The notes under the pieces: generated by a model
Told to the model about the DNA's origin: nothing
Database searches by the model: none
Seen by the model: only the letters and a program-made list of their open reading frames with translations
Position numbers and translations under genes: made by a program
Shown: piece by piece, positions 42,036 through 53,644 of the stretch
Numbering within the stretch: the first letter of the stretch is position 1
Layout: each line of letters begins with the position of its first letter
Assembly (NCBI RefSeq): GCF_037893015.1
Contig: NC_133661.1
Coordinates: forward strand, 182,506,508 to 182,570,507
Source: Macrotis lagotis
Taxonomy: Eukaryota > Chordata > Mammalia > Peramelemorphia > Peramelidae
DNA: 64,000 nucleotides
Direction of reading: 5' to 3'

Positions 42036-42290
42036 TTGGGATTACAATGTTAAATGAGAATCCCTCTCCTCAAAAAGCTTACATTCTTCTATGAAGGATG
42101 CAATATGTAAACAGATAAATATATAAATGAAGATTTAAGGATACAAAAGAATTCACTGATAAATAAATAAATAGATCTGGAATAGGTTTTCAAGAATGCT
42201 AAGAATAAGAAAAGATTTTTTGCTTTGGGTTTTTTTTTTTTTTAGTATATTGGCATTAAGATGAACATCAAAGAAGGACATAAGACAATT

Positions 42291-42338
42291 GCTTGGAGTG
42301 AATGCGATAGGATAAAAGAACAAAAAACCACTCAAGTC
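42291..42338 (+). repeat. Left copy of a 48-49-bp direct repeat
   Basis: Nearly identical to 43379-43427 (two substitutions and one inserted C). The copies enclose about 1.04 kb. Confidence 0.8.
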
Positions 42339-42579
42339 TTTATTTTCTTTCTGTTTTCTCTACCAAAGAGAGTTGCCTTTAGATAGGAAAATATGGAACA
42401 AAAATAGATAGTATAGATTTGAAATCCACATTAAGTAATAAAAGACCACCTACCATTCACAAGTAAATTCAAGTAATGAAGTCTGAATAAATAGCTGAAA
42501 GGATTTACTAATATGATTAGCTGATTGTTGGTGATCCTTAAAATATCCTTGATTATAGGACTAATTTTCCAACCTAACA

Positions 42580-43378
42580 CATCCTCATACTTGAATCCTT
42601 AAATCTTCACCTTGAAGGTCCCTTGAATACTATGGCCTGTCTGTTCATCAATCTTGACTCTTCTGACTTAGATCTTTTCCCTGTTGGGGCTATAGGTTTT
42701 CATCTATAAAATGAAGGTGTTCAACCATTTTCTAAGTTCTTTTATAATTAAAATATATGATCCTATGATCTCCCCTACCCTAGTTATCCACAGAAGTGTT
42801 CACAGTCTAGACATTATCATCACCTCAAACTATACCAATTCCAAAATATTAGCCCCCAAAGTTTTCCTCCTGTTCCCATGGCCCCATTGGCCATGATCTC
42901 ATATCCTTTGGTTTCACTCCTCCTAAACCTATTCTCTATCCTTATTTCATTTTCTAGTCTCTCCATTCCATTTTCTCCCAGTCCATCATCCCTGCTCTGG
43001 TCTCACTTCCCTAACTTCACAGTCTCGATCCTATAATTAATCAGTTTAATTCTTCTTGAATCTCTTATACCTCTTACAGTTAATCACATCCATGATCCTA
43101 TTCCCCATCTACTAAAAGTTACTATGAGAAGGCTAGCAATTGTGCTGACTAGGTTCACTACAAATTTATGTTGTCTAATTTCAGTTTTATCCTGATTATT
43201 GCATGGCAGTTCTTTTATTCTTCTCTGACTGACTTTCTATACATTACAGTACTATACAGTACTTTCTGTACAGTAGCTGCTCCAAATTATTTGTTTCCTA
43301 TATTCCCAGAGTAGCACTCCTAATAAACCCCAGTCTCTCAGAAGATAGTTTTATCTTCTTTACTGAGAAAATTCACTT
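42580..43378 (+). repeat. Probable L2/CR1-clade LINE internal fragment
   Basis: The C/T-rich codon-like composition, CATGGCCCCATTGGCCATGA and CTTTACTGAGAAAATTCA resemble the 5' half of an L2-type ORF2 in sense orientation. Diverged; moderate to low certainty. Confidence 0.4.
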
Positions 43379-43427
43379 GCTTGGAGTGAATGGGATAAGA
43401 TAAAAGAACCAAAAAACCACTCAAGTC
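43379..43427 (+). repeat. Right copy of the 48-49-bp direct repeat
   Basis: Partner of 42291-42338; both contain GCTTGGAGTGAATG and ACCACTCAAGTC. Confidence 0.8.
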
Positions 43428-43719
43428 AAGCCTAGTTCTCTCTTTTGCTCCAGCTTCTGAAGAAGGGGTGACCTTCCTCAATTAAGGTGAATTCTTATAT
43501 TATGTTTTGGTGTACAGGGATGAGTAGCACTATTTGTTCTTGTGGAAAGGATTCTTGTTCGGTTAAGGACTGAATTGAACTAGATGATCTTTAATGAATA
43601 TCCCCCATTAAATCAGATTCTATGAATATTTATAATACCTACCTCACATAATTGTGAGGAAATGACTTTGCAAAACATAACCCTATATAAATGTAGTAGA
43701 AACAGAAAAACAGAAAAAA

Positions 43720-44170
43720 AATGCCTTTCATATGTAACCTGAGTAAGAATCAAAATCAGCAAGATGAGCAGAACCAGAAAAACATTGTATATCTTAACAG
43801 CAACATGGGGGTGATGATCAACCTTGATGGACTTGCTCATTCCATCAGTGCAACAAGCAGGGACAATTTTGGGCTATCTGTGATGGAGAATACCATCTAT
43901 ATCCAGAGAAAGAATTGTGGAGTTTGAGCAAAGACCAAAGACCTTCAATTTAGGGGAAAAATATTACCTTATTATTATTATTATCTTATTATCTTTTATG
44001 TAATTTTACTATCTCTTATACTTTACTGTTCTACCTTAAGGATATAATTTCTCTCTCATCACATTCAACTTAGATTAATGTAGACCATGGAAACAATGTA
44101 AAGACTAACAGACTGCTTTCTGGGGAGGGGGAAGCAAGAATAGGGGAAAAAATCATAAAGTTCAAAATAA
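43720..44170 (+). mobile_element. L1 3'UTR fragment, sense
   Basis: GATGAGCAGAACCAGAAAAA, CATTGTATATCTTAACAGC and CATCTATATCCAGAGAAAG are the sense form of the 3'UTR seen reversed at 29.6 kb. It ends AATAAATAAAATTTC plus A run. Confidence 0.75.
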
Positions 44171-44174
44171 ATAA

Positions 44175-45560
44175 AATTTCTTTTTAAAAAAAATCAAAAT
44201 CAGTTCCTTCTGACTATTACTTTTCTTAATCTACTCTTCTTCTATCAGCACCCTCCACTTTTCTTGTCCCCTTCCCCAACTACTTCCCTACAGGAAAATA
44301 TAGATGTCTATATGCAACTAAATGTGTGTTTATTATTCTCTCTTTGAGCCAAATTCATTGAGAGTAAGGTTCAAGCAATACTCAGCCCCGCTCTCCTTTC
44401 CCTCTGACTATAATCAGTCTTTCATGCCTCTTTATGTAATATAATTTATCTCATTTTGCCTCTCCCTTTTCTCTTCTTCCAATGCAATCCTTTTTCTCAT
44501 TGTTTTTGAAAATATCATCCCATCAAAGTCAACTTTATACCAGCACCCTCTGTCTAAATATACTTCTAACTAATAGAGATACAGTACTTAAGAATTACAA
44601 GTCCCATCTTCCCATGTAAAAATGTATATAGTTTAACCTTATTGAATGACTTCTTGAGTATTGTATTTAAAAACTGAATTTTCTGTTTTGCTCTTTTGTG
44701 TTTGGTCTTTTCACAAGAATGTTTGAAAGTTCCCTATTTCATTGAATATCCATTTTTTTCTCCTGAAAGATTATGCTCAATTTTGGTAGGTGATTGATTC
44801 TTGGTTGTACTCTAAACCTCATATGCCTTCTAGAATATCATATTCCAAGTCCACCAATCCTTTAATGTAGAAGCTGCTAAATCTTATATAATCATGACTG
44901 TGACTCCTTGATATTTGTATTGTTTCTTTCTTGCTCTTTGCAGTATTTTCTCCTTGATGTGAGAGTTCTGGAATTTGTCTGTAATATTTCTGAGTCTTCA
45001 TTTTGAGATCTCTCTTGACAGATGATTGGTGAGTCTTTTCAATTACTGATTTACCCTCTGGTTTGAGTACATCAGGTCATTTTCCTTGATGATTTCTTCA
45101 ACATTAAATTTTATAAAATTTTCTCCTCTTCCCTTCCTAACATCCCCAAAATAGCAAGTGATCTGGGTAATACATTCAGTCATATTACACATATTTTCAT
45201 ATTAGTTCTTTGATAATTTCTTGAAAGCTGCTGTCCAGATTTGTATGTTTTTTTAATCATAGCTTTCAGGTGATCCAATAATTCTTAAATTATCTCTCCC
45301 AGATCTAATTTCTAGGTCAATTATTTTTCCAGTGAGGTATTTTACATATTTTTTTCATTCTTTCAATTTTGTTTGAGACCGGATTTCATAGAGTCATTAG
45401 TTTCCCCAATATTAATTTTTAAGGAATTATTTTCTTCAGTTAACTATTGTACCTCCTTTTGCATCTGGACAATTCTACTTTTTAAGAAGCTGTTTTCTTT
45501 TTCCATCATTGTACTTCCTTTTCCAAGCTCTTGTCTCTTTTTCTCATGATTTTCAAAATA
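44175..45560 (-). mobile_element. L1 fragment (ORF1 and inter-ORF spacer), antisense
   Basis: It matches the 34-35.9 kb part of the full L1 by shared landmarks: TTATTCTCTCTTTGAGCCAA, GTTCCCTATTTCATTGAATA, GATTCTTGGTTGTACTC, GTCCACCAATCCTTTAATG and GAGAGTTCTGGAATTTGTCT. An older, separate insertion abutting the sense fragment at 43720-44170. Confidence 0.75.
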
Positions 45561-46126
45561 GTATTTGTGATCCTAAATTTGCTACCAGACTATGTTTGTT
45601 TTCTTGTTATCAAAGTGACACTCAATTCATTCTAGCTTCTGTGATGACAAAAGTTTCTATATTTGAATCTATTGGAGTGTGTTTTTAACTCTTTTTAAGA
45701 GGTATTGAATAGCCATATCCAATACCACATCATGGACATTTGTTTCAAATTTTGCATTTGAGATTGTAGGTTAATTAAACATTTTGTCCAACTATTTTGT
45801 TTTTCCTCAAGTCCTATGTTTACCTTGGGCAGGGAATTTTTTCTGGCAGAATGAATCAACTAAATGTTTTATTTTTCCATGCTCTCACTCTAAAATAATT
45901 CTAAAATTCTTAGACTTTACCTAGAACATTCTTACTTTTTTCTTGAAATCAATCTGTTGGACTATAATATAGTTTGCCACATATCTTCAGAGACTTTGAA
46001 AGATAGAGTTAAATATTTTTCTGAAATTAGTAGCAAGTATAATACCAAACCTTTAATCTCTAATGTCCCAGCTGTGTGTCCACAATTATCTAAACTCAAG
46101 TCTTCATAGCAGGAATTCATTTCTTT

Positions 46127-46262
46127 TTTTTTTTCTGCAAGGCAATGGGGTTAAGTGATTTGCCCAAGGCCACACAGTTAGGTAATTATTAAGTGTCTGA
46201 GTTCAGATTTGAACTCATCCTCCTCCAGGGTTGGTGCTCTATCCACTGCACCCCCTAGCAAC
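46127..46262 (-). mobile_element. WSINE1-like SINE, older type
   Basis: Reverse copy flanked by TCATTTCTTT at 46117-46126 and 46263-46272. Confidence 0.9.
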
Positions 46263-46614
46263 TCATTTCTTTAAAGTTTCTATTATTATCAGAAATAATG
46301 AACTAGATGACTCCCTAAGACATTTTTTGGTGTGTCATCTTATGCTTCAATGAAATATTTCAATGCTTAAAGATTTTAAGTTTTTTTTGTAACTTTGAGG
46401 AAAATACAAAATAAGAATATAACAGTCCAAACTATTAGACTCTTCTGACAATGAATATATTTATTATCAAATCCAAAACTATGATTAAGACTTTCCAGAA
46501 GACTCTCAGTGCTGTGCTTTTCAGCAGACATATGCTAAGGCTATAGTTTATGTGGGTCTAGCTATAACCTAAACCTAGGGGTGTTTTCAAGGGCCATCTG
46601 GGGAAAGAGGATCA

Positions 46615-46800
46615 TGGGACCATAATAGACTCATAGACCTAGAGCTAGAAGGGAACTTAAAGGTCTTTTAGTTCAATTCCTTCATTTTCTAAATGAGGAG
46701 TTAGAGGACAAGGTGACTAAGTGACTTATTCACAATTACAGGTAGTATCCTTAGTGGTAGGATTTCAACCCAGGTACTCTGACTCCAGAGCCATGCCCTC
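46615..46800 (-). repeat. MIR-type repeat, antisense
   Basis: GACCTAGAGCTAGAAGGGAA, CATTTTCTAAATGAGGAGTT and ATTTCAACCCAGGTACTCTG. Confidence 0.6.
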
Positions 46801-48070
46801 ATATTGCCTACTAGTTTAAACCTCATATTGCCTAGTAGCTGAGAGGCTTTAGCAAGAACTGATGATGAGCCTTCAATTGTTGTTGACTTGAGTAGGAGAA
46901 AAGAAAAAGGAAGGAGGTGAAATGGGAGACTAAATATCACCTAAAGGAGAAGAGGGAGCTAAATATTGGTGGGGGGAGGGTTGGAACAAGTGTAAGATTA
47001 TAAGTTTCCTGCACATGATCTTAGTCTTTATCATTACCTTCAAACAATTTACTTAGTACTTATATTTTGCTATAGCACTGTGTAAGATAAGGTGGCAGAC
47101 AGCATAGGAAAAGATCAAGTAGCCAACTAAAAAACAAAACAAAACAAAACACTGAACATCAATTAAATTATGTGGCAGCATTATGTACCAGGAAAGGGCG
47201 AAGTGTATGCCTTCGGGTGATAAGGGTAGGAGTAATTATGAGAGTCACAAGTCTAGACAGGATGAACTTAGAAGAGTTCATTGCCCTGATTTGAATGAAT
47301 CCAGAAAGGCTCTATGGAGGAGGTGCCTTCTTAGTCACAATCTACCATGTTTTAAAGAGCAAGAAAAGATCCTTCAGCTTTTATTGTTTCTGTGGTCAGA
47401 GTACCATATGTCTCTGGAAGATAGGGTTATCCTAGAGTTAATAACCTCATTCTCTTCAAATGTGTGAAAAGTTTTGTTGTTCTATATTTTCACTATATAA
47501 ACTGATTGCATATATAGAGTGAGTGAGAATGAGGATTTAAAGTTTAAGTTTGGGCTTTTACCTAGAGCCTAGAAAAAATACAGATCTGGAATGAAGGATA
47601 GGTATTTATTTCCTAAACATAGAAGAAATGCTTAATACAAAAGGTTCTTCCAAGTTTGAATTTACAGAAAAACTTAAACAAGTATACTAAACAAACAGCA
47701 ACAATAAAATTATTTTACTCAAAATCTAAATCATTTGCCAAAATTATTCCATAGGTATTTTGTATTTTACTCTAGGACCCTCTACTGCACTCCTTGAAAT
47801 AGATGTCTTTTAGCAAGCCGGATCAGGGATTAGGTTCATCCTCTGGTCTATGGTCATTGCCCTAAAGTCCTACAGTTATAGCAGGGTATTCCTTCTGAAG
47901 TGCAATCAGGACTGAGTAAAGAACTTGGACCTCTGAGCCTCTTAAATTCATAATGTAACCTTCAAGCCTAAACATTTTAAGATCAATGTTTGGTCACCTA
48001 AGATAGGCAAAGAAATATAAAGGATGAGAGGCAGTCAGAAGTCCAGGTTTATCAAACTAAACTATTGCTC
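46800..48070. other. No gene seen
   Basis: AT-rich DNA with short open frames only. A 95-codon frame at 47183-47467 has no homology I recognise. No clear repeat family. Confidence 0.4.
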
Positions 48071-48074
48071 TACC

Positions 48075-48320
48075 AATCATCAACCTATCAATCAATAAGC
48101 ATTTATTAAGTTCCATTTTTGCCAGACACTGTACTAAATAATGAAAAGAGGTAAAAGACAGTCTATCAAGGAGCTTACAATCTAATGGAAGAGACAACAC
48201 ACAAATAAATTTACAGAGGCTACATACAGGATAAATAGGAAATCATTATCATAGGGAAAGCATTAGAATTAAGAGTGAAAACTTCCTGCAAAAGATGGAT
48301 CATAACTGGATCTTGAGAAC
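48075..48320 (-). repeat. L2-like LINE 3' fragment
   Basis: TCAATAAGCATTTATTAAGT, GCCAGACACTGTACTAAATA, AGGAGCTTACAATCTAATGG and TACAGGATAAATAGGAAATC in order. Confidence 0.7.
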
Positions 48321-48689
48321 AAATAGCCTGCTGCCTTTATAGGAAGACCCAGAGTTACATGATACTACTAACAAGTTAGAAGGAAGACAGACTCAGGGGT
48401 AAAATCACTCCTTTTTTAAAAGTCTGCTAAGTTATTGGCTTTTTCTATTCAGTGGTTAATATGGAAATCTAATCTTAACCAGAAGCAAACAGGGAAGCTT
48501 GACATCATCTCTGCGCAATCGCCAGTTATATACACCACAGTCATTTTCAACTTTACCTTGCCATCTAGAAAAAGTTAAGCAAAACTGACCAACAAAGAGA
48601 CCTTATCTCACATTGCATGCAACATTCCACATACGTAGTCTCTTTGTTTTACTATTGATCGTCAAGAGTGCTCACTGCAGTTAATCTGA

Positions 48690-49000
48690 ATTCAGTTGCC
48701 TTTTAGTGGTATTAACAAATACATTGTTATTGTCATTACATATATTTTTCTGGTTCTGATTTTTTTTTTACTATGTTCCTCTGAATTTCTCATATTCATT
48801 ATATCTATTACTTTCACATGCAATTCATGCAGCTATTCTGCTACTACAAAAATCTAGTTATCAATATCTTCATATACATGGAAACTTACTTTGTCTTTTA
48901 GCCTCCTTAGGCTATGTCTGGAATTTAGCAATTTTTTCTTCAATAATGCCAAATCACTTTTCAGAATGGTTGGTTCAGTTCACAGCTCCATCAATAGTCA
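48690..49000 (-). mobile_element. L1 3' fragment, antisense
   Basis: A diverged copy of the 3'UTR/ORF2-end landmarks (GGTTCTG, TTTCAGAATGGTTGGTTCAG, TTCACAGCTCCATCAATAG). Confidence 0.55.
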
Positions 49001-49004
49001 GTCA

Positions 49005-49505
49005 ATAAGCACTAATTTAATATCTGCTATATACTAGAAAGTATATATATATATACATATATATACATATATGTATGTGTATATATATAATATATATATA
49101 CTATATATACTAAGTGCTGGTGTTAGAAAGACAGTCCCTGTTCATAAGGAGCTCAGGCTAACAGAGGAAGCAGCATAATAAGAGCTTTGTACAAATAAGA
49201 TATATACAGGATCAATTGGAGATAATCAATGGAGAAAAAGCATCAAGGGACTTCTTGTAGAAGATGAGACTTGAGTTGGAACTTGGAGGAGTCTGGGAAA
49301 GCCACAAGATGAGGGGGAGTATTCCAGGTATGGGAATATTTGTGTTTGTGATTCTGCTCAGTCCAGGGAGGGTTTATCTCCTGTGAGGCACAGTATCCTT
49401 GGATCCCAGATTGCACGAGGAATAAGAAAAGTAAAGGGTAACAAAACTGAAAAGTAAGGGAGATGTGCTTTGAATGCCAAACAGAGGATTTATATTTGAT
49501 CCTGG
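49005..49505 (-). repeat. L2-like LINE 3' region
   Basis: It contains the reversed L2 3' order: AGTCAATAAGCACTAATTTA, an (AT)n tract (49039-49111), AAGACAGTCCCTGTTCATAA, AGATATATACAGGATCAATT, GGAGATAATCAATGGAG, and AAACAGAGGATTTATATTTG near the end. Confidence 0.7.
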
Positions 49506-49540
49506 AAGGCCTCACTTTTTTCAGTGAAATATAAAGCATG

Positions 49541-49706
49541 AGGGGCGGCTAGGTGGTATAGTGGATAAAGCACCCGTCCTGGAGTCAGGAGTACCTGGGT
49601 TCAAGTCCGGTTTCAGACACTTAATAATTACCTAGCCATGTGGCCTTGGGCAAGCCACTTAACCCCATTTGCCTTGCAAAAACCTAAAAAAAAAAAGGAA
49701 AAAAAA
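49541..49706 (+). mobile_element. WSINE1-like SINE, young, full length
   Basis: Flanked by a perfect 15-base duplication GAAATATAAAGCATG at 49526-49540 and 49707-49721. It has an A-rich tail with G interruptions. Confidence 0.95.
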
Positions 49707-50164
49707 GAAATATAAAGCATGCTACTCAACTGAGAGAGTGGAAGAGGAGAAGCCATCGGGGTATTTGAGGAGAGATGAAAAGGTTTGGAAGCTTGCTATA
49801 GTAAGTAGGAAAATTGGAGAGGGGTTAAAGAATTGCCTTGCAGTAGTATGGGATCAGTTGAGGTTAAGTAATACAAATTTGTAATGAACCCAATCAACTT
49901 GATCTCAGGGTTTTTTCCATCTTTGTTCAATAGAATGTATGTAGGAGCAAAGGTAGAAGATGGAAGAGATCCAAGTCTAAAGCTTGGAAGAGTAAGGTCA
50001 GCAATACCATAAGGTACAAGGGACTCAAAAGAAGAAGACAATGGAGTTCTGAACTGGTTCATCAAGAGATCAAGATGGGAAAGGGAACGGGGAGTGTACC
50101 TAACTGGGAGAGAGCTGAGGAGGTCTAGGTTAGATTATAAATTGTTAATGTTTGTTTTTCATTC

Positions 50165-50310
50165 TAAAAGGGTACCAATGACATCAGGAGTTCCAGTGAG
50201 ACAGGTCTGTGTAGTCATCAGCCTCATTCTTTCTTCCAGACTCAACTGAATCCAGTGGCAAGACATAGGTCAGTACCACTTTCAATGGTCCAGGATACAG
50301 TGGGAAATCC
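50165..50310 (+). repeat. Unnamed interspersed repeat, copy 1
   Basis: It shares ACCAATGACATCAGG, GTAGTCATCAGCCTCA and TTCCTCCA/TTCTTCCAG words in the same order with 50645-50800. I recall similar sequences in other marsupial genomes but cannot name the family. Confidence 0.55.
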
Positions 50311-50644
50311 TAGGATCTTTCCCAGGACAGTCATTTGAGAGCCACAGTAATTTAGGTTTAAAAGCAGGTCAACTAGCTACATTTGAATCCCAGTGGGCTT
50401 TTTTTTAAAATCAAAATGTGGTTTACCAGAGCTATATTTCAAGAAATAAGAATGAAAATTGCATGTGGCAAAAGAATTGTCACAGTTTTTAAAAAATGAT
50501 AAAATAGGGGAGGAGAAAAAAAAATCACACAGTATAGGGAAGAGGAAGAGGGAGAAAAGGAAGAAGAGGAGGAGGAGGAGGAAGAGGGAGGAAATATTAG
50601 CACTGTCCAATTAAAACTAGCCTACTTCTCACAAAGTATTTTTG

Positions 50645-50800
50645 TCCTTCATTCTCAGAAGACCAATGACATCAGGTGGATGAGTTGCAAGTCTTGAGTT
50701 GCAAGTGGATTGCAGTTGTGAGACAGAACTGTGCAGTCATCAGCCTCACTTTTTCCTCCATTTGTGTCAGGACAACTGGTGATGGTCCCCCAGTTTATAG
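50645..50800 (+). repeat. Unnamed interspersed repeat, copy 2
   Basis: TTGTCCTTCATTCTCAGAAG, ACCAATGACATCAGGTGGAT, GCAGTCATCAGCCTCACTTT and CAACTGGTGATGGTCCCC. Same orientation as copy 1, 480 bases apart. Confidence 0.55.
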
Positions 50801-51292
50801 ATTACAGTAAGGATGAAGAACAAAGTTTGTTGTCATAAGGCAAAGGGAGAAGAAATGACAATAGACTGTGATCAGATAAGGGAATTTCAGAGTTAATGAA
50901 CAAGAAGATTGTATATTTGTGAAAGATAGTAAAATCCAGGTTATGACCATCCTTGTGTATTCACCTTCATCCAAGGTGAAGTGAAGAAATAGATTATGGG
51001 AAATTAGTAAATCGAGGAATTGTGAGGTAAGGGTATTCTATGGAGTGTCAATATATGTTGAAGTGCAGTATGAGGGAAGGAGTTGGGAAGGAGAGAAAAA
51101 CTGAGCCAAGAACTGAATTTTGAGAAGAGAAAACATCCTTCAGGTTGATAGATTTGAACAAGAGCTAGAAGGTGGAAGCTATGGGAAAGAAAAATATTTA
51201 AGTTTAAAGTAAAATTATCTATTGAACAAAAAGCAAACTTGTTGCTAAGAACATGTGCCTATCTTTTCCTAGCCCTCCACAACACTATTTCT

Positions 51293-51447
51293 TCTTTTTT
51301 TTTAGGTTTTTGCAAGGCAAATGGGGTTAAGTGGCTTGCCCAAGACCACACAGCTAGGTAATTATTAAGTGTCTGAGACCAGATTTGAACCCAGGTACTC
51401 CTGACTCCAGGGCCAGTGCTTTATCCACTGTGCCACCTAGCCGCTCC
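51293..51447 (-). mobile_element. WSINE1-like SINE, young type
   Basis: Reverse copy whose 5' end (CACCTAGCCGCTCC) runs straight into the pyrimidine tract. A 12-base piece of that end is repeated exactly 160 bases downstream. Confidence 0.9.
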
Positions 51448-51492
51448 TTCTTTTCTTCTTCCTCTTCCTCTTCTTCTTCTTCCTCTTCCTCT

Positions 51493-51527
<35 letters not shown>

Positions 51528-51555
51528 CTCTTCTTCTTCTCCTTCTTCTTCTTCC

Positions 51556-51587
<32 letters not shown>

Positions 51588-51634
51588 TTCTTCTTCCTAG
51601 CCGCTCCTTCTTTTCTTCTTCCTCTTCCTCTTCT

Positions 51635-51666
<32 letters not shown>

Positions 51667-51710
51667 TTCTTCTTCTTCTTCTTCTTCTTCTTCTCCTTTC
51701 TTTCTTTATT
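51448..51710 (+). repeat. Homopyrimidine (CTT/CCTCTT)n tract with a 160-bp duplication
   Basis: About 250 bases of C and T on the plus strand, broken only by TAGCCG at 51598-51603. Bases 51436-51489 and 51596-51649 are nearly identical. Open frames through it (poly-Ser, poly-Leu) are artefacts. Confidence 0.95.
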
Positions 51711-52149
51711 TCTTCTTATTCTATCTTTGTTAGCCTCTTGGCTTGCACACTGCTGCTAAACAAATCTTCCTAAGACACTTGTTCAAGATTCTATGATTAA
51801 TTCTTCACTGCCTGTGTAATAAAGTACACAAGCAAATTGAGCCCCATCCTAGATTTCAAGTAAGAATTTCTGTGCCCTGGGAAGTTTCAAATACCATTTC
51901 TTCCATTTTTTCACTTTCATTGAATGATTCTATACTAAAATATATTTAGTTTACTACAATAAATGGTCTTCCCAATCTTCTCCTTCCTTCACATAGTTCT
52001 GATCACCTCACTCTCCTGCACAAAATCTTCTATTCATTCCCCATTATCTATCAATTAAAGACTTAATTCTTTAATCTGATAATCAAAACTCTCTATAACA
52101 AAGCTCCATTCTATCTGTTTTCCTTAGATCATATTAACTTTACCTTAAA

Positions 52150-52350
52150 CATTAGACTTGGAATCAGGGGATTTGGATTTTAACCCTAGATTATTTTTGT
52201 TATTTTGTTTTTGTTTTGTCATAAAATAGTTATGTACTATTGGACAAGGCACTTAATTTATTTACACCTTGATTTCTTCATCTGCAAAATAGGAATAATG
52301 ACCTTTGTACCACTGACCTCAAAGGTATTTATGAAGACACTATGTGATTG
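52150..52350 (+). repeat. MIR, sense
   Basis: TTAGACTTGGAATCAGGGGA, TGGACAAGGCACTTAATTTA and TTCATCTGCAAAATAGGAAT. Confidence 0.75.
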
Positions 52351-52399
52351 TATAGATATGAGCTTTGCATAAGCAAAATTAGAATCAGATTAAAAGAAA

Positions 52400-52560
52400 T
52401 TCTGAGTGCCAGTATGGTGTAGTGGATAGACAGCTGTACTAAAAGTCAGAAAGACTTGGGTTCTGGGTTCAAGTCCTTTGCCTGACACATACTAGTTAAT
52501 ATAACCTTGGGAAAGACACTTAACCTTATAACCCCATGCAACTCTCAAAAATTATAAATT
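52400..52560 (+). repeat. Older tRNA-derived SINE
   Basis: AGTATGGTGTAGTGGATAGA, AGTCAGAAAGACTTGGGTTC, GGGTTCAAGTCC (B box) and GGGAAAGACACTTAACC. Confidence 0.7.
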
Positions 52561-52779
52561 GTGGAACAGTTGCCAATATTTAAATCAAATGAATTTCTTC
52601 CCTTGGAAGCTCCTTATAACAAAGAAATTACAGGTCCAATTCCTATTGCTGTTTCTTTCTTTGACTGTAACATCAAGGTGTACGTAATGAGAATGATCTC
52701 CCTTGGGAGGCAGAACATGAAAGTTGTCAAGTATTTGAGTGGATTCCATGGAAAAGAAATTCAATTTGTCCTTCTTGGA

Positions 52780-53040
52780 CCCAGAAAGCAAAACTGGTAG
52801 CAATTGATAGAATTTACTGAGAGGGATATTTAAACTTAAACTTGATATAAAGAAAAACTTCCTAATAGAGCCATCCACAAAGTATAATAGGCAACCTCCA
52901 GAGCATGTGTTTTCCCCATTACTGGTGGCTTATAGGCATAGGTTAGAAGGGTGCTGGTCAGGGGTTTATTGAGGAGAATTCAGTTCAGGGACTAGATGTT
53001 CTTTCTAGGCTCTTCCAACTGAGAGTCTGTGGTTCTTTTC
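52780..53040 (+). repeat. CR1/L3-type LINE 3' end, sense
   Basis: The order AGAAAAACTTCCTAATAGAG, GCAACCTCCAGAGCATGTG, GGACTAGATGTTCTTTCTAG and CTCTTCCAACTGAGAGTCTG matches the CR1-type 3' end (GGACTAGATGACC...CCTTCCAACTC). A small open frame before it is not a gene. Confidence 0.6.
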
Positions 53041-53179
53041 AACTATTTATACCCTAAAACAATATATGCCATTTGTAGAGAGTTCTGGTTGTTAGGGAAA
53101 ATTTCCTTACCTCAAACTCTAAATCTGTTTCTCTGCATTTTCTGCCATTTACTTCTGTTCTCTATCTTAATTTCTTTAT

Positions 53180-53395
53180 CATGAGCAACTAGATGGAGTA
53201 GTGAAGAGCCCTTACCTTAGCATGAGGAAGACCTGAGTTCAAATTCTACCCCATCTACTTAGTAGTTGTGTTACCCTTGACAGGTTACTTAAGCTCTTTG
53301 AGCTTCAGCTTCCTCATTTTACAAATGGAGATAATAGTATTTAACCTCAAAGGATAAAATATAAAGTGTTTTGCAAATCTGGCTATTATTGTACA
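53180..53395 (+). repeat. CORE-SINE (MIR/MAR1 type), sense
   Basis: AGCAACTAGATGGAGTAGTG, GAAGACCTGAGTTCAAATTC, CAGCTTCCTCATTTTACAAA and AAGTGTTTTGCAAATCTGG. Confidence 0.8.
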
Positions 53396-53490
53396 TGAGG
53401 ACCCTTCAAATATTTGAAGATTATTGCTATAATATCCTTTCCCCCATGTTGTCTCTTCTCTAGGCTAAACCACATAAAATTTCCTACTTC

Positions 53491-53644
53491 ATTTTTTAAA
53501 ATTTATTTAAGGCAATGGGGTTAAGTGACTTGCCCAAGGTCACACAGCTAGGCAATTATTAAGTGTCTGAGGTCACATTTGAACTCAGGTCCTCCTGACT
53601 CCAGGGCTGGTGCTCTATCCACTGTGCCACCTAGCTGCCCCAAC
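53491..53644 (-). mobile_element. WSINE1-like SINE, older type
   Basis: Flanked by TTTCCTACTTC at 53480-53490 and 53645-53655; inserted in a CR1/L3 relic. Confidence 0.92.

Noticed and set aside
48592-48648. 10-bp inverted repeat (ACAAAGAGAC / GTCTCTTTGT) with a 37-base loop
   Set aside because: Arms too short and loop too long to support an RNA gene; no match to a small RNA I know.
51385-51733. Poly-Ser and poly-Leu open frames
   Set aside because: They are translations of a SINE end and the CTT-type tract.
52561-52800. 79-codon open frame
   Set aside because: It spans the boundary of a SINE and a CR1/L3-type repeat and has no homology.
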